Assembly: GCA_017994695.1 (NCBI GenBank)
Contig: JAGOKF010000019.1
Coordinates: forward strand, 1-51,848
Origin: Myxococcota bacterium
GTDB taxonomy: Bacteria > Myxococcota_A > UBA9042 > DTJE01
Length of the DNA stretch: 51,848 bases
Direction: 5' to 3'
The translations under genes were made by a program, and so were the position numbers. The notes beneath the pieces are model-generated. The model had not been told where the DNA came from. It searched no databases and saw only the letters and a program-made list of their open reading frames with translations. Every line of letters starts with the position of its first letter. The first letter of the stretch is position 1. Shown here one piece after another: positions 8,593 through 15,563 of this stretch.

Positions 8593-9765
8593 CTAGGGTT
8601 TCCACTCCAGCAGGTCGATGATGGCCGCCGCCTGGCAGTAGGTGTCGTCGTCGATGGCCGACTGGACCAGGTGCTCCGCCACTCCCGGGAGGCCCTGCAC
8701 GGGGGCCTCCCCCGGCCATTCCAGGTCCACCGTCGAGGGGCCGGACACCTGGAAGGGCCAGTCCTCTCCCAGTCCTTCCCCGAAACGGACCCGGAGGCTG
8801 CCGGCGGACCCCAGGTCCAGCCGCAGGTCCCCGAAGAAGGCCAGCCCCAGGGCGCCGGTCCGGGGGGCCGAGGGAGAACACCCGGTGATCGGGAGCGCCT
8901 GGGCCGCCGATCCCGGGCGCACCCGGAACACCCACCCGTAGGGGGCGATGGCCGGGTCCGCCGGGGTGAGCCACAGGTGCAGGACCCGCCCGCCGTCGGG
9001 CAGAGGGGTGGTCCCGAAGTACCAGGATTCCAGCACGTCGCCCAGGAGCCCCCGGCCGAAGAGGTGGTCCACGTACCCGCCGCCCTCGAAGGTGCGGTCC
9101 GGCACGGCGACCGAACCGTCCCGGCGGACGACCCGGAAGGAGACCCGGGTCCGGGGAAGCCCCACGGGCATCTGCCAGTCGTGGTCCGTCCCCCGGGGAA
9201 TGGGGGCGTAGAGGCCTCCTCCGGCCACCGCGAAGCCCGGGGAGGCCGAATCCAGGTCCATCTCGCCCTGGAGGCGGGAGTCGTTCGTCATGTCGGGGGC
9301 GTCCAGGTGCACGTGGAAGCGGCCTCCGCCCTCGGAGGGGAACCACTGGAAGGTGCTGTCGCCGGCCCGTCCCCGGGGCTGGTCCGGCGGGAACTCGGCC
9401 GTGGCGCCCGGCCAGCGCCGCAGGTTCGTGAACACCTTGGTCCCGTCCACGGTCACGTTCAGCTGGAGCAGCCAGTGGTCCGCCGGGCGGGGCTTCGGGG
9501 CCCCGGCAGGGTCCGCCCGCCACTCCCGGACCGCGCGCCGGTAGGCGCAGTCGAAGAGGTTGGCCGGGAAGAAGATGGCCGACACGGACGTGCGGCCGTC
9601 ATCGGACTCCGCGTAGAAATTGAACCACTCGTAGGATCCCGGCTCGTCGGAGAGGCGGGAAGCCATCTCGTCCGGGCGCGTCTCCCGGAGGACGTCCGGA
9701 TCGCCCCCTCCGCAGGCCAGCAGGACTGCCGCCAGGACCCAGGATCCCCGACGTGTTCCGCCCAC
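8593..9765 (-). CDS. CrtC/AttH-like (hydroxyneurosporene synthase-type) lipoprotein
   Basis: A 390-residue protein resembling the lipocalin-like carotenoid 1,2-hydratase (CrtC)/AttH family. Supporting motifs are 'GGYVDHLFGRG', close to the family's GYxDHxxG signature, then 'LESWYFGTTPLPDGGR' and 'APYGWVFRVR'. The N-terminal half has 'WFNFYAESDDG' and 'FHVHLDAPDM', also typical. The chosen start is GTG 9765, which has GGAGGGG upstream and produces a short lipobox (VLAAVLLAC, Cys18) followed by GGGD; the longer frame to 9852 lacks these signals. CrtC proteins hydrate polyene end groups, but the substrate here is unknown, and a lipid-anchored extracytoplasmic copy is unusual. It is transcribed divergently from the lipoprotein and flavocytochrome genes at 9891-12606. 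Confidence 0.72.
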   Translation of the reverse strand: MGGTRRGSWVLAAVLLACGGGDPDVLRETRPDEMASRLSDEPGSYEWFNFYAESDDGRTSVSAIFFPANLFDCAYRRAVREWRADPAGAPKPRPADHWLLQLNVTVDGTKVFTNLRRWPGATAEFPPDQPRGRAGDSTFQWFPSEGGGRFHVHLDAPDMTNDSRLQGEMDLDSASPGFAVAGGGLYAPIPRGTDHDWQMPVGLPRTRVSFRVVRRDGSVAVPDRTFEGGGYVDHLFGRGLLGDVLESWYFGTTPLPDGGRVLHLWLTPADPAIAPYGWVFRVRPGSAAQALPITGCSPSAPRTGALGLAFFGDLRLDLGSAGSLRVRFGEGLGEDWPFQVSGPSTVDLEWPGEAPVQGLPGVAEHLVQSAIDDDTYCQAAAIIDLLEWKP

Positions 9766-9787
9766 CGTTCCCCTCCCTGCCGGACGG

Positions 9788-9870
9788 GATGTTGGCACAG
9801 GAGCATCCCCCTGACCAGAGGTGATTGACATACAATGCCACTTCGTGGGCAAATCGGCTCTGGCAACATC
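9788..9870. promoter_or_regulatory. Divergent intergenic region with a 13-bp inverted repeat
   Basis: Between the CrtC-like gene (minus) and the DPG lipoprotein gene (plus), 9788-9800 (GATGTTGGCACAG) and 9858-9870 (CTCTGGCAACATC) form an inverted repeat matching at 11 of 13 positions, 57 bases apart. The space between is locally AT-richer and holds TTGACATACAAT at about 9834-9845. It could be a pair of operator half-sites for a regulator of both directions. No regulator is encoded next to it. Confidence 0.3.
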
Positions 9871-9890
9871 CCCTGGCGCTGGAGGTGGAG

Positions 9891-10670
9891 ATGAACCTTG
9901 GCGGAAATCCTGGACGGGCGTTCCTGGCGATCCTGCTGGCGATGGCCTCCTGCGGAGGGGATGACGGGGGTGGCGGGAAGGACTCCGGGAGCGGGCGGGA
10001 CCTGGCTTCGGACCCGTCGCCGGCCGATCCGGGGGCCCCGGACCCCGGCTTCCCGGACACGGTCGGGGCCGATTCGGGCCCGGTGGACCCGGGCGCTCCG
10101 CCTCTGGATCCCGGGTTCGATCCGGGCCCGGCCGACCTGGCTTCCCCCGATCCGGGATTCGACCCGGGCCAGGGGGATCCGGGGGTGGATCCGGGAGTGA
10201 CCTCCGACGTTCCCGAGGAGTCCTGGCCTCCCTCGGAGCCCTGGTGGGGCACGAAGGAGTGCCGGCTGCCTCCCTGCGATCCCGAGGCGACCCCGGGAAT
10301 CGACCTGTCAGGGCTCTGGACCCAGACCCTGACCGCGGTCCGCCACGACTGCAATCCCCTGGTGGAGACCCTGAAGCCCGAGATCAAACCCGGGACCGTC
10401 ACCACGAACAGGGACCAGACCTTCACCGTCCAGGGCACCTGCACGTACTCCGGCCCCGGGGGAACGGTGACCGGCGTGCTGAAGGGCGACACGATGATCA
10501 ACTGCATCCTGATGCCCCCCGAGCAGGGCGTCACGGCGATGCCCACCGGATGGATCACCTTCGACGGCGGGACCGGAGCGGGGAAGTCCACCGTGCATCT
10601 GTATGGAATCCCGATGCTGAAGCCGACGGACTGCAGCATCGAGTACGACGTGGCCTACGTTCGGCAGTAG
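9891..10670 (+). CDS. DPG-tethered lipoprotein of unknown function
   Basis: A 259-residue predicted lipoprotein. The ATG at 9891 follows GGAGGTGGAG and starts a signal peptide ending in the lipobox LLAMASC (Cys21), then GGDDGGGG. Residues about 40-105 are an Asp/Pro/Gly tether with repeats such as 'DPGAPDPGFPD' and 'DPGFDPGQGDPG'. The C-terminal roughly 150 residues look like one beta-rich domain ('TFTVQGTCTYSGPGGTVTG', 'GWITFDGGTGAGKSTVHLYG'); the 'GAGKST' string is not in a P-loop context and is not read as a nucleotide site. Four Cys may form disulfides. It precedes the tetrahaem flavoprotein by 16 bases on the same strand, suggesting an operon and a shared envelope job. Confidence 0.85.
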   Translation: MNLGGNPGRAFLAILLAMASCGGDDGGGGKDSGSGRDLASDPSPADPGAPDPGFPDTVGADSGPVDPGAPPLDPGFDPGPADLASPDPGFDPGQGDPGVDPGVTSDVPEESWPPSEPWWGTKECRLPPCDPEATPGIDLSGLWTQTLTAVRHDCNPLVETLKPEIKPGTVTTNRDQTFTVQGTCTYSGPGGTVTGVLKGDTMINCILMPPEQGVTAMPTGWITFDGGTGAGKSTVHLYGIPMLKPTDCSIEYDVAYVRQ

Positions 10671-10686
10671 CCCAGGGGAGGTTCCC

Positions 10687-12606
10687 ATGCGCAACGGGAT
10701 CGCGGTGTTTCTGGTCGGGTGCGTGCTGATCGCGGGGGCCTGCGAATCCGGGTCCTCCTCCGGGGGGTGGAACGCCATCACGTCGGCGACGCCGGGGGTG
10801 TCCTCGGCGATGCTCACCGACGCCCACCCGGGCTGGAAGATGTCCGAGTGCTCCTCGTGCCACGGAGTGGACCACGACAGCGGGTACGATGCCGCCACCT
10901 GCACCGGGTGCCACGGGCGGAACGGGGCGCCGGTCCGGGACCCGGACTCCCACGGCCCCGGGGCTGCCTGCGCCTCCTGCCACGGCACGAAGCACGCCGG
11001 CCAGGGGTTCGCGGCCCCCGACGACTGCGTCACGTGCCATGTCTGGAAGGCCGGCACCACCTGCGGGACCACCGAGGACTACGACGTCGTGGTCGTGGGC
11101 GCCGGCGGCGGCGGGCTGGCCGCGGCGGCGGCCCTGGCCCGGGCCGGGAAGCGCGTGGCCCTGCTCGAGAAGAACGATCGGGTGGGCGGGGCCATGGTCA
11201 ACTTCCGGCGGGGGGACTACCGGTTCGAGGCCTCCCTCCACGCCTTCGACGGCCTCGTGGAGGGGAAGGGCCTCAACGTGGAGATCTTCAAGGCCCTGGG
11301 CATCTGGGGCAGGGTCCAGGTCCTCCGGCCGGACCCCATGTATCGCATCGTCTACCCGGACTTCACCTGGGACATCCCGGCGGACGTGGATGCCTACGAG
11401 GCGTTCCTGAAGCAGAAGTTCCCCGAGTCGGCGGACGGCATCGCGGCTCTCTTCGCCGAGTGCAAGGACGTGAACCGGATCCTGGTGGCCTTCCTGGCCT
11501 CCCAGTCCACCGGGGGCACCCCCGCCGGTGTCACGACCGAGGATCTGCTGAAACTGCAGAAGTACATGGACGCGACCCTCTCGGAGGTCCTGGCGGAGTA
11601 CTTCACCGACCCGAAACTGATTGCGGTGTGGACGCAGCTGGCGGGCTTCGCCGGGACCTCGCCGGACAAGGTCTCGGCCATCTTCTTCCTGGCGATGTGG
11701 AACTCCTACCACCTGGGCGGCTACCACTACTTCACCGGGGGATCCCAGGCGGTCTCGGACGCCCTGGCGGCCGTGGTCCGGGAGAACGGCGGGCTGGTCC
11801 GGACCAACAGCCTGGTCACGCGCATCGTCGTGGAAGGCGGCCGGGCCACCCAGGTCCGCACCGCCGACGGGGCGTGCTTCAACGCCGACTACGTCGTCTC
11901 CAACGCCAATGCCCCGGACACCGTGAACCGGCTGGTGGGGCGCGAGCACTTCCCGGCGGACTGGCTCGCGCGGCTCGACGCCATGACCATCGGCCTGTCG
12001 GCCTTCGTGGTGAACCTGGGGGTGGACCACGACTACCGGGACCTCTTCGGGGCCTCCCACGAGATCATGATCAACGACTCCTACGACACGAACCAGCCCT
12101 TCGAGGCCCTGGCGGCCTGCGATCCCGAGCGGACGGCCTTCGCCATCGCCAACTACACCGTGCTGGACCCCACCGATGCGCCGCCCGGCAAGAACGTCAT
12201 CGAGATCACGACCCAGTTCGCCTACGAGTGCAACGATGCCTGGAAGTTCGACCGCTCCCACGAGGAGTACCGGAAGTACAAGGACCAACTGGCCCGGGTG
12301 ATGATCCGCCGGGCCGAGAACATCCTGCCGGGGCTGTCGAAGCACATCGAGGTGATGGAGGTCGCGACCCCGAGGACCATCGAGGGATTCACGGCGAATC
12401 CGAAGGGGACGATCTTCGGCTGGGACAACACGCCCCAGCAGTCCACCCAGAACCGGCTCCAATCCCAGACGCCGGTTCCGAACCTCTACCTGGCAGGGGC
12501 CTGGACCTTCCCGGGCGGCGGCCAGTCCGCGGTGCTGATCGGCGGGGCGATGGCCGCCCAGGCCATCCTGGCGGACATGGCGAAGGCCGCCGCTGCCGGA
12601 CCGTAG
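10687..12606 (+). CDS. Tetrahaem cytochrome c-CrtI/retinol-saturase-like flavoprotein fusion (lipoprotein)
   Basis: A 639-residue predicted lipoprotein (lipobox VLIAGAC, Cys19). Residues 45-120 carry four CXXCH haem c motifs (55-59, 72-76, 95-99, 114-118). The segment contains exactly four other His (47, 63, 89, 103), enough for bis-His ligation of all four haems. From residue 132 a Rossmann FAD site follows (VVVVGAGGGG, then LLEKNDRVGG), and the rest matches the CrtI/CrtISO/retinol-saturase flavoprotein fold: 'GGYHYFTGGSQAVSDALA', 'DYVVSNANAPDTV' and the C-terminal FAD motif 'NLYLAGAWTFPGGGQSA'. Electrons could pass between an external redox partner, the haems and a flavin acting on a C=C-containing lipid or polyene; the substrate is unknown. 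Classical fumarate-reductase flavocytochromes pair haems with a different flavin family. SD GGGGAGG; likely operonic with the preceding lipoprotein. Confidence 0.88.
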   Translation: MRNGIAVFLVGCVLIAGACESGSSSGGWNAITSATPGVSSAMLTDAHPGWKMSECSSCHGVDHDSGYDAATCTGCHGRNGAPVRDPDSHGPGAACASCHGTKHAGQGFAAPDDCVTCHVWKAGTTCGTTEDYDVVVVGAGGGGLAAAAALARAGKRVALLEKNDRVGGAMVNFRRGDYRFEASLHAFDGLVEGKGLNVEIFKALGIWGRVQVLRPDPMYRIVYPDFTWDIPADVDAYEAFLKQKFPESADGIAALFAECKDVNRILVAFLASQSTGGTPAGVTTEDLLKLQKYMDATLSEVLAEYFTDPKLIAVWTQLAGFAGTSPDKVSAIFFLAMWNSYHLGGYHYFTGGSQAVSDALAAVVRENGGLVRTNSLVTRIVVEGGRATQVRTADGACFNADYVVSNANAPDTVNRLVGREHFPADWLARLDAMTIGLSAFVVNLGVDHDYRDLFGASHEIMINDSYDTNQPFEALAACDPERTAFAIANYTVLDPTDAPPGKNVIEITTQFAYECNDAWKFDRSHEEYRKYKDQLARVMIRRAENILPGLSKHIEVMEVATPRTIEGFTANPKGTIFGWDNTPQQSTQNRLQSQTPVPNLYLAGAWTFPGGGQSAVLIGGAMAAQAILADMAKAAAAGP

Positions 12607-12621
12607 GGACTGCCCCAGGGG

Positions 12622-12637
12622 CTCCCCGTCAGGGGAG
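12622..12637. terminator. Short hairpin between convergent genes
   Basis: CTCCCC-GTCA-GGGGAG forms a perfect 6-bp stem between the flavocytochrome gene (ends 12606) and the convergent permease (stop at 12629). There is no U-tract on either strand, so a bidirectional terminator role is only suggested. Confidence 0.25.
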
Positions 12638-13927
12638 GAAGGCGAACAGCGCCAGGGAGAACGCGAACAGCATCCACATGCCGGGCCGGATCTCCCGGCC
12701 CCGACCGGCGACCAGCCGGCACAGGGGGTCCAGCACGAACCCCGCGGCCATGCCCACGCCCAGATTGTAGGTGAAGGACATCAGGCCCACGACCGCCAGG
12801 GCCGGCAGCGCCTCCTCCAGGCGCTGGAAGGGGATGCGGGCCAGGGAGGAGGTCATCGCCAGGCCGACCAGCACCAGCACCGGCCCGTAGGCCGCCGGAG
12901 GGACCGCCGTGAACAGGGGGGCGAGGAAGAGCGCCAGCAGGAACAGCATCCCCGTGACCACCGACGCCAGGCCCGTCCGGGCTCCGGCCTCGACCCCGGC
13001 GGCGCTCTCGATGTAGGCCCCGGCCGTGGTGGTGCCCAGGCTGGCGGCCACCACGGTCGAGAGGGCATCCACCAGCATCGGGCGCTCGATGCCGGGGAGG
13101 TTCCCCCGGTCGTCCAGCAGACCGGCCCGGTCCGCGACCCCCAGGAGGGTCCCGAGGGTGTCCACGAAGTCCATCACGAACATCACCAGCAGCACGTTCA
13201 GGAAGCCCACGGACAGGGCCCCCCGGAAGTCCATCTGGAGCAGGATCGGGGCCGGCGAGGGCGGCAGGTCCAGCAGCCGCTCCGGAAGGGGGGACACGCC
13301 CAGGGCCATCGAGGCCCCGGTCCCCAGCAGAATCGCCCAGAGGAGCGCCCCGGGAACCTTGCGGATCTGCAGGGCCCCCATCGCCAGAAAGGTCCCGATG
13401 CCCACCAGCACCTCCGGCCGGGACAGGTCTCCCAGGCGCACGGGGGCTCCCGGGGCGCCCAGGGCGACGACCCCCATCTCGTTCAGGCCGATGAATGCCA
13501 GGAAGAGGCCGATCCCGGCCGTGAAGGCCGCCTTCAGGGAGGCGGGGATGGCCTCGGCCATCGCCTTCCGGAGTCCGCTGACCGTCAGCAGCGTGAACAG
13601 CACGCCCCCCAGGAAGACCCCCGCCAGGGCCGTCTGCCAGGAGAATCCCAGGACCTTCACCACGGTGAAGGCCACGAAGGCGTTCTCGCCCATGTAGGGC
13701 GCGATGGCGAAGGGACGGTTGGCGAAGAGGCCCATCGCGAGGGTGCCGATGGCCGCGGTGATCACCGTGGCGGTCATCGACGCGTCCCGAGGGATGCCGG
13801 CGCCTTCCAGGATGGCGGGGTTCACGACCACGATGTAGGCCATCGTCAAAAAGGTGGTGATGCCTCCGACCACCTCCCGGGAAACGGTGGAACCGGCGGC
13901 GCGAATGCCGAACCATCGATCCATCAT
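12629..13927 (-). CDS. NCS2-family purine permease (AzgA/hypoxanthine-guanine type)
   Basis: A 432-residue polytopic inner-membrane transporter for purine bases, probably proton-coupled, with more than ten hydrophobic segments. The N-terminal signature 'VVGGITTFLTMAYIVVVNP' and the downstream 'FAIAPYMGENAF' are diagnostic of the AzgA branch, as is 'FVMDFVDTLGTLLGVADRAG' in the middle. The ATG at 13927 follows GGGGGGT at a usable distance; the 27 upstream in-frame codons are not conserved-looking. Adenine versus guanine/hypoxanthine preference cannot be decided. It converges with the flavocytochrome gene and is divergent from the secreted protein at 14075. Confidence 0.92.
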   Translation of the reverse strand: MMDRWFGIRAAGSTVSREVVGGITTFLTMAYIVVVNPAILEGAGIPRDASMTATVITAAIGTLAMGLFANRPFAIAPYMGENAFVAFTVVKVLGFSWQTALAGVFLGGVLFTLLTVSGLRKAMAEAIPASLKAAFTAGIGLFLAFIGLNEMGVVALGAPGAPVRLGDLSRPEVLVGIGTFLAMGALQIRKVPGALLWAILLGTGASMALGVSPLPERLLDLPPSPAPILLQMDFRGALSVGFLNVLLVMFVMDFVDTLGTLLGVADRAGLLDDRGNLPGIERPMLVDALSTVVAASLGTTTAGAYIESAAGVEAGARTGLASVVTGMLFLLALFLAPLFTAVPPAAYGPVLVLVGLAMTSSLARIPFQRLEEALPALAVVGLMSFTYNLGVGMAAGFVLDPLCRLVAGRGREIRPGMWMLFAFSLALFAFLP

Positions 13928-13984
13928 TCCGCGACCCCCCGTTTTCGGAGAGACCGAGGATAGCATGGGGGCCTCGGAGGGGAG

Positions 13985-14014
13985 TTGCACCGCCCGGTCG
14001 AAAGGCAATATGAT
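13985..14014 (+). promoter_or_regulatory. Candidate sigma70 promoter for the 14075-15528 pair
   Basis: TTGCAC (13985-13990), an 18-base spacer and TATGAT (14009-14014, five of six to consensus) lie about 60 bases ahead of the start at 14075, in the divergent gap with the purine permease. Confidence 0.4.
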
Positions 14015-14074
14015 TCCTGTGGGTTGTCAGACAGAGTGGCCTGGTCGGACCCGACGGGTTCGGGGAGGGAAGCC

Positions 14075-14872
14075 ATGGAACGGCGAGTCCTGTGCGTTGC
14101 AACGGGGATCCTGGTGCTGCTGCCGGCCGTCGCCTGGAGCCGGCCTCCCGTGCATCCGGCCTCCTGGGATCCTTCCTGGAGGGACCTGGCCTTCGGGTCG
14201 CCCCGGGAGGACGTCCTCCGGGTGCTGGAGCAGCGGATCCGCGACCGCTACGGCGACCTGGCCCGGAAGACGCTGGACATCCGGGAAAAGGACCGCCTGT
14301 CCCGGGAGATGCGGAAGGAGATCGAGGAGGTCCGGGCCTCCCGCGTGGTCTTTCCCGAGGGCCAGTCCACCTGGAGCGTGTCGATCCTGAGGGACGACTA
14401 CGAGCCGGGGCAGGAGATGATCCTGGTCCGGGAGGGGGCCGCCCGCTACTACCTGCTGTTCCACGAGGGGGCGCTGTACAAGTGGATCGTGACCCCCGCC
14501 GATCCCTCCCGGGAGGCGGCGATGGCCGCCCTGGAGCAGGTGTTCGGGCCGCCGACGGAGGTCGAGAAGTCGCGCGACGGGGAATCCGTCGTGATGGCGA
14601 GGTGGACCGACGCCGGATCCCTGTGCGCGAGCCTCCAGGACTTCTCCCGGGAGTTCCAGACCGTGCTGGTGCGGTTCGCCCAGAAGGACCTCGAGGAGCG
14701 GTTTCGGGCAGCCCGGAAGGCCCGCCAGGGCACGACGCTGAATCCGCTCATCGACGCGGCCAAGGAGACCCCGCAGGTCCAGGAGCCGGATCCCGTCGAC
14801 GAACTGATCGGCCGCCAGGGACCCGTCCCCCCGGTCCGGGACCGGCCGGCCAAGAAGAAGAAAGGGAAGTGA
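14075..14872 (+). CDS. Secreted protein of unknown function
   Basis: A 265-residue protein with a signal peptide (MERRVLCVATGILVLLPAVAWS) and no recognised domain. The body is mixed alpha/beta with a charged helical stretch ('DIREKDRLSREMRKEIEEV') and a segment like a stored-parameter or gradient check ('YLLFHEGALYKWIVTPAD'). The C-terminus is Pro- and Lys-rich, ending in AKKKKGK. The ATG at 14075 follows GGGGAGGGA; the upstream frame to 13985 lacks an SD and signal character. Its stop overlaps the start of the next gene by one base (TGATG), so the two are translationally coupled. Confidence 0.82.
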   Translation: MERRVLCVATGILVLLPAVAWSRPPVHPASWDPSWRDLAFGSPREDVLRVLEQRIRDRYGDLARKTLDIREKDRLSREMRKEIEEVRASRVVFPEGQSTWSVSILRDDYEPGQEMILVREGAARYYLLFHEGALYKWIVTPADPSREAAMAALEQVFGPPTEVEKSRDGESVVMARWTDAGSLCASLQDFSREFQTVLVRFAQKDLEERFRAARKARQGTTLNPLIDAAKETPQVQEPDPVDELIGRQGPVPPVRDRPAKKKKGK

Positions 14873-15528
14873 TGCTGAAGGTCCATCGCGTGCTGCTGGG
14901 TCCCTTCGAGACCAACGGGCTGATCCTGGAGGACGGCGAGACCGGCGAGGCGCTGCTGGTGGACGGGGGCATGGACCCCGACGCCATGGAGTCCCGGGTC
15001 CGGGCCCTCCAGGTCCGACCGGTCCTGCTGGTGCACACCCATGCCCACGTGGATCACTGCATGGCCTCGCCGGAACTGGCCCGGCGCCTGGGAATCCCCA
15101 CGGCCCTGCACCCGGCGGACCTGCCCCTGTGGCGCAACGTGCCCGCCCAGGTCCGGGCGCTCCTCGGACCCGACATGGTCCGGTCCCTGGGGCTGTCCGG
15201 GGAGGCCCCCGATCCGGATCGCCTGGTCCAGGAAGGGGACCGCCTGGCCTTCGGCCGCCTGGAGGCCGAGGTGATCCACCTGCCCGGCCACTCGCCCGGA
15301 GGGATCGGCCTGCGGATCCACGATGGACCCGGGGTGCTGGTTTCCGGCGACACGCTCTTCCGGGACGGGGTCGGGCGGACCGATCTCTGGGGGGGGGACT
15401 GGGACACCCTGGTGGCCACGCTCCGCCAGAAGGTCTTCGTCCTGCCCCCCGACACGGTCGTCTGGCCGGGACACGGGGCCTCGACCACCGTGGGCCGGGA
15501 ACAGGCGGGATTCCTTCAGGGACTGTAG
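14872..15528 (+). CDS. MBL-fold metallohydrolase, glyoxalase II-like
   Basis: A 218-residue metallo-beta-lactamase-fold hydrolase. The metal motif H-T-H-A-H-V-D-H is at residues 55-62 (H57, H59, D61, H62), with further ligands expected in 'HLPGHSPGGIG', 'VLVSGDTLFRDGVGRTDL' and 'VVWPGHGASTTVG'. This pattern matches the YcbL/GloB branch that hydrolyses thioesters such as S-lactoylglutathione, though it lacks the long GloB C-terminal domain, so YcbL-type activity is more likely. It starts at the ATG overlapping the previous stop. No signal peptide, so cytoplasmic, unlike its coupled neighbour. Confidence 0.9.
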   Translation: MLKVHRVLLGPFETNGLILEDGETGEALLVDGGMDPDAMESRVRALQVRPVLLVHTHAHVDHCMASPELARRLGIPTALHPADLPLWRNVPAQVRALLGPDMVRSLGLSGEAPDPDRLVQEGDRLAFGRLEAEVIHLPGHSPGGIGLRIHDGPGVLVSGDTLFRDGVGRTDLWGGDWDTLVATLRQKVFVLPPDTVVWPGHGASTTVGREQAGFLQGL

Positions 15529-15563
15529 GGACTCGGGAAAGGCCTGGGATTCCTCGGCGGGGG

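Noticed and set aside
9825-9890. A sigma54-type promoter suggested by TGGCA-containing sequence near 9840-9870
   Set aside because: No GG-N10-GC pair with correct spacing is present on either strand.
10687-12606. Classical tetrahaem flavocytochrome c fumarate reductase
   Set aside because: The haem arrangement is similar, but the flavin part shows CrtI/CrtISO motifs rather than the fumarate-reductase/succinate-dehydrogenase flavoprotein pattern.
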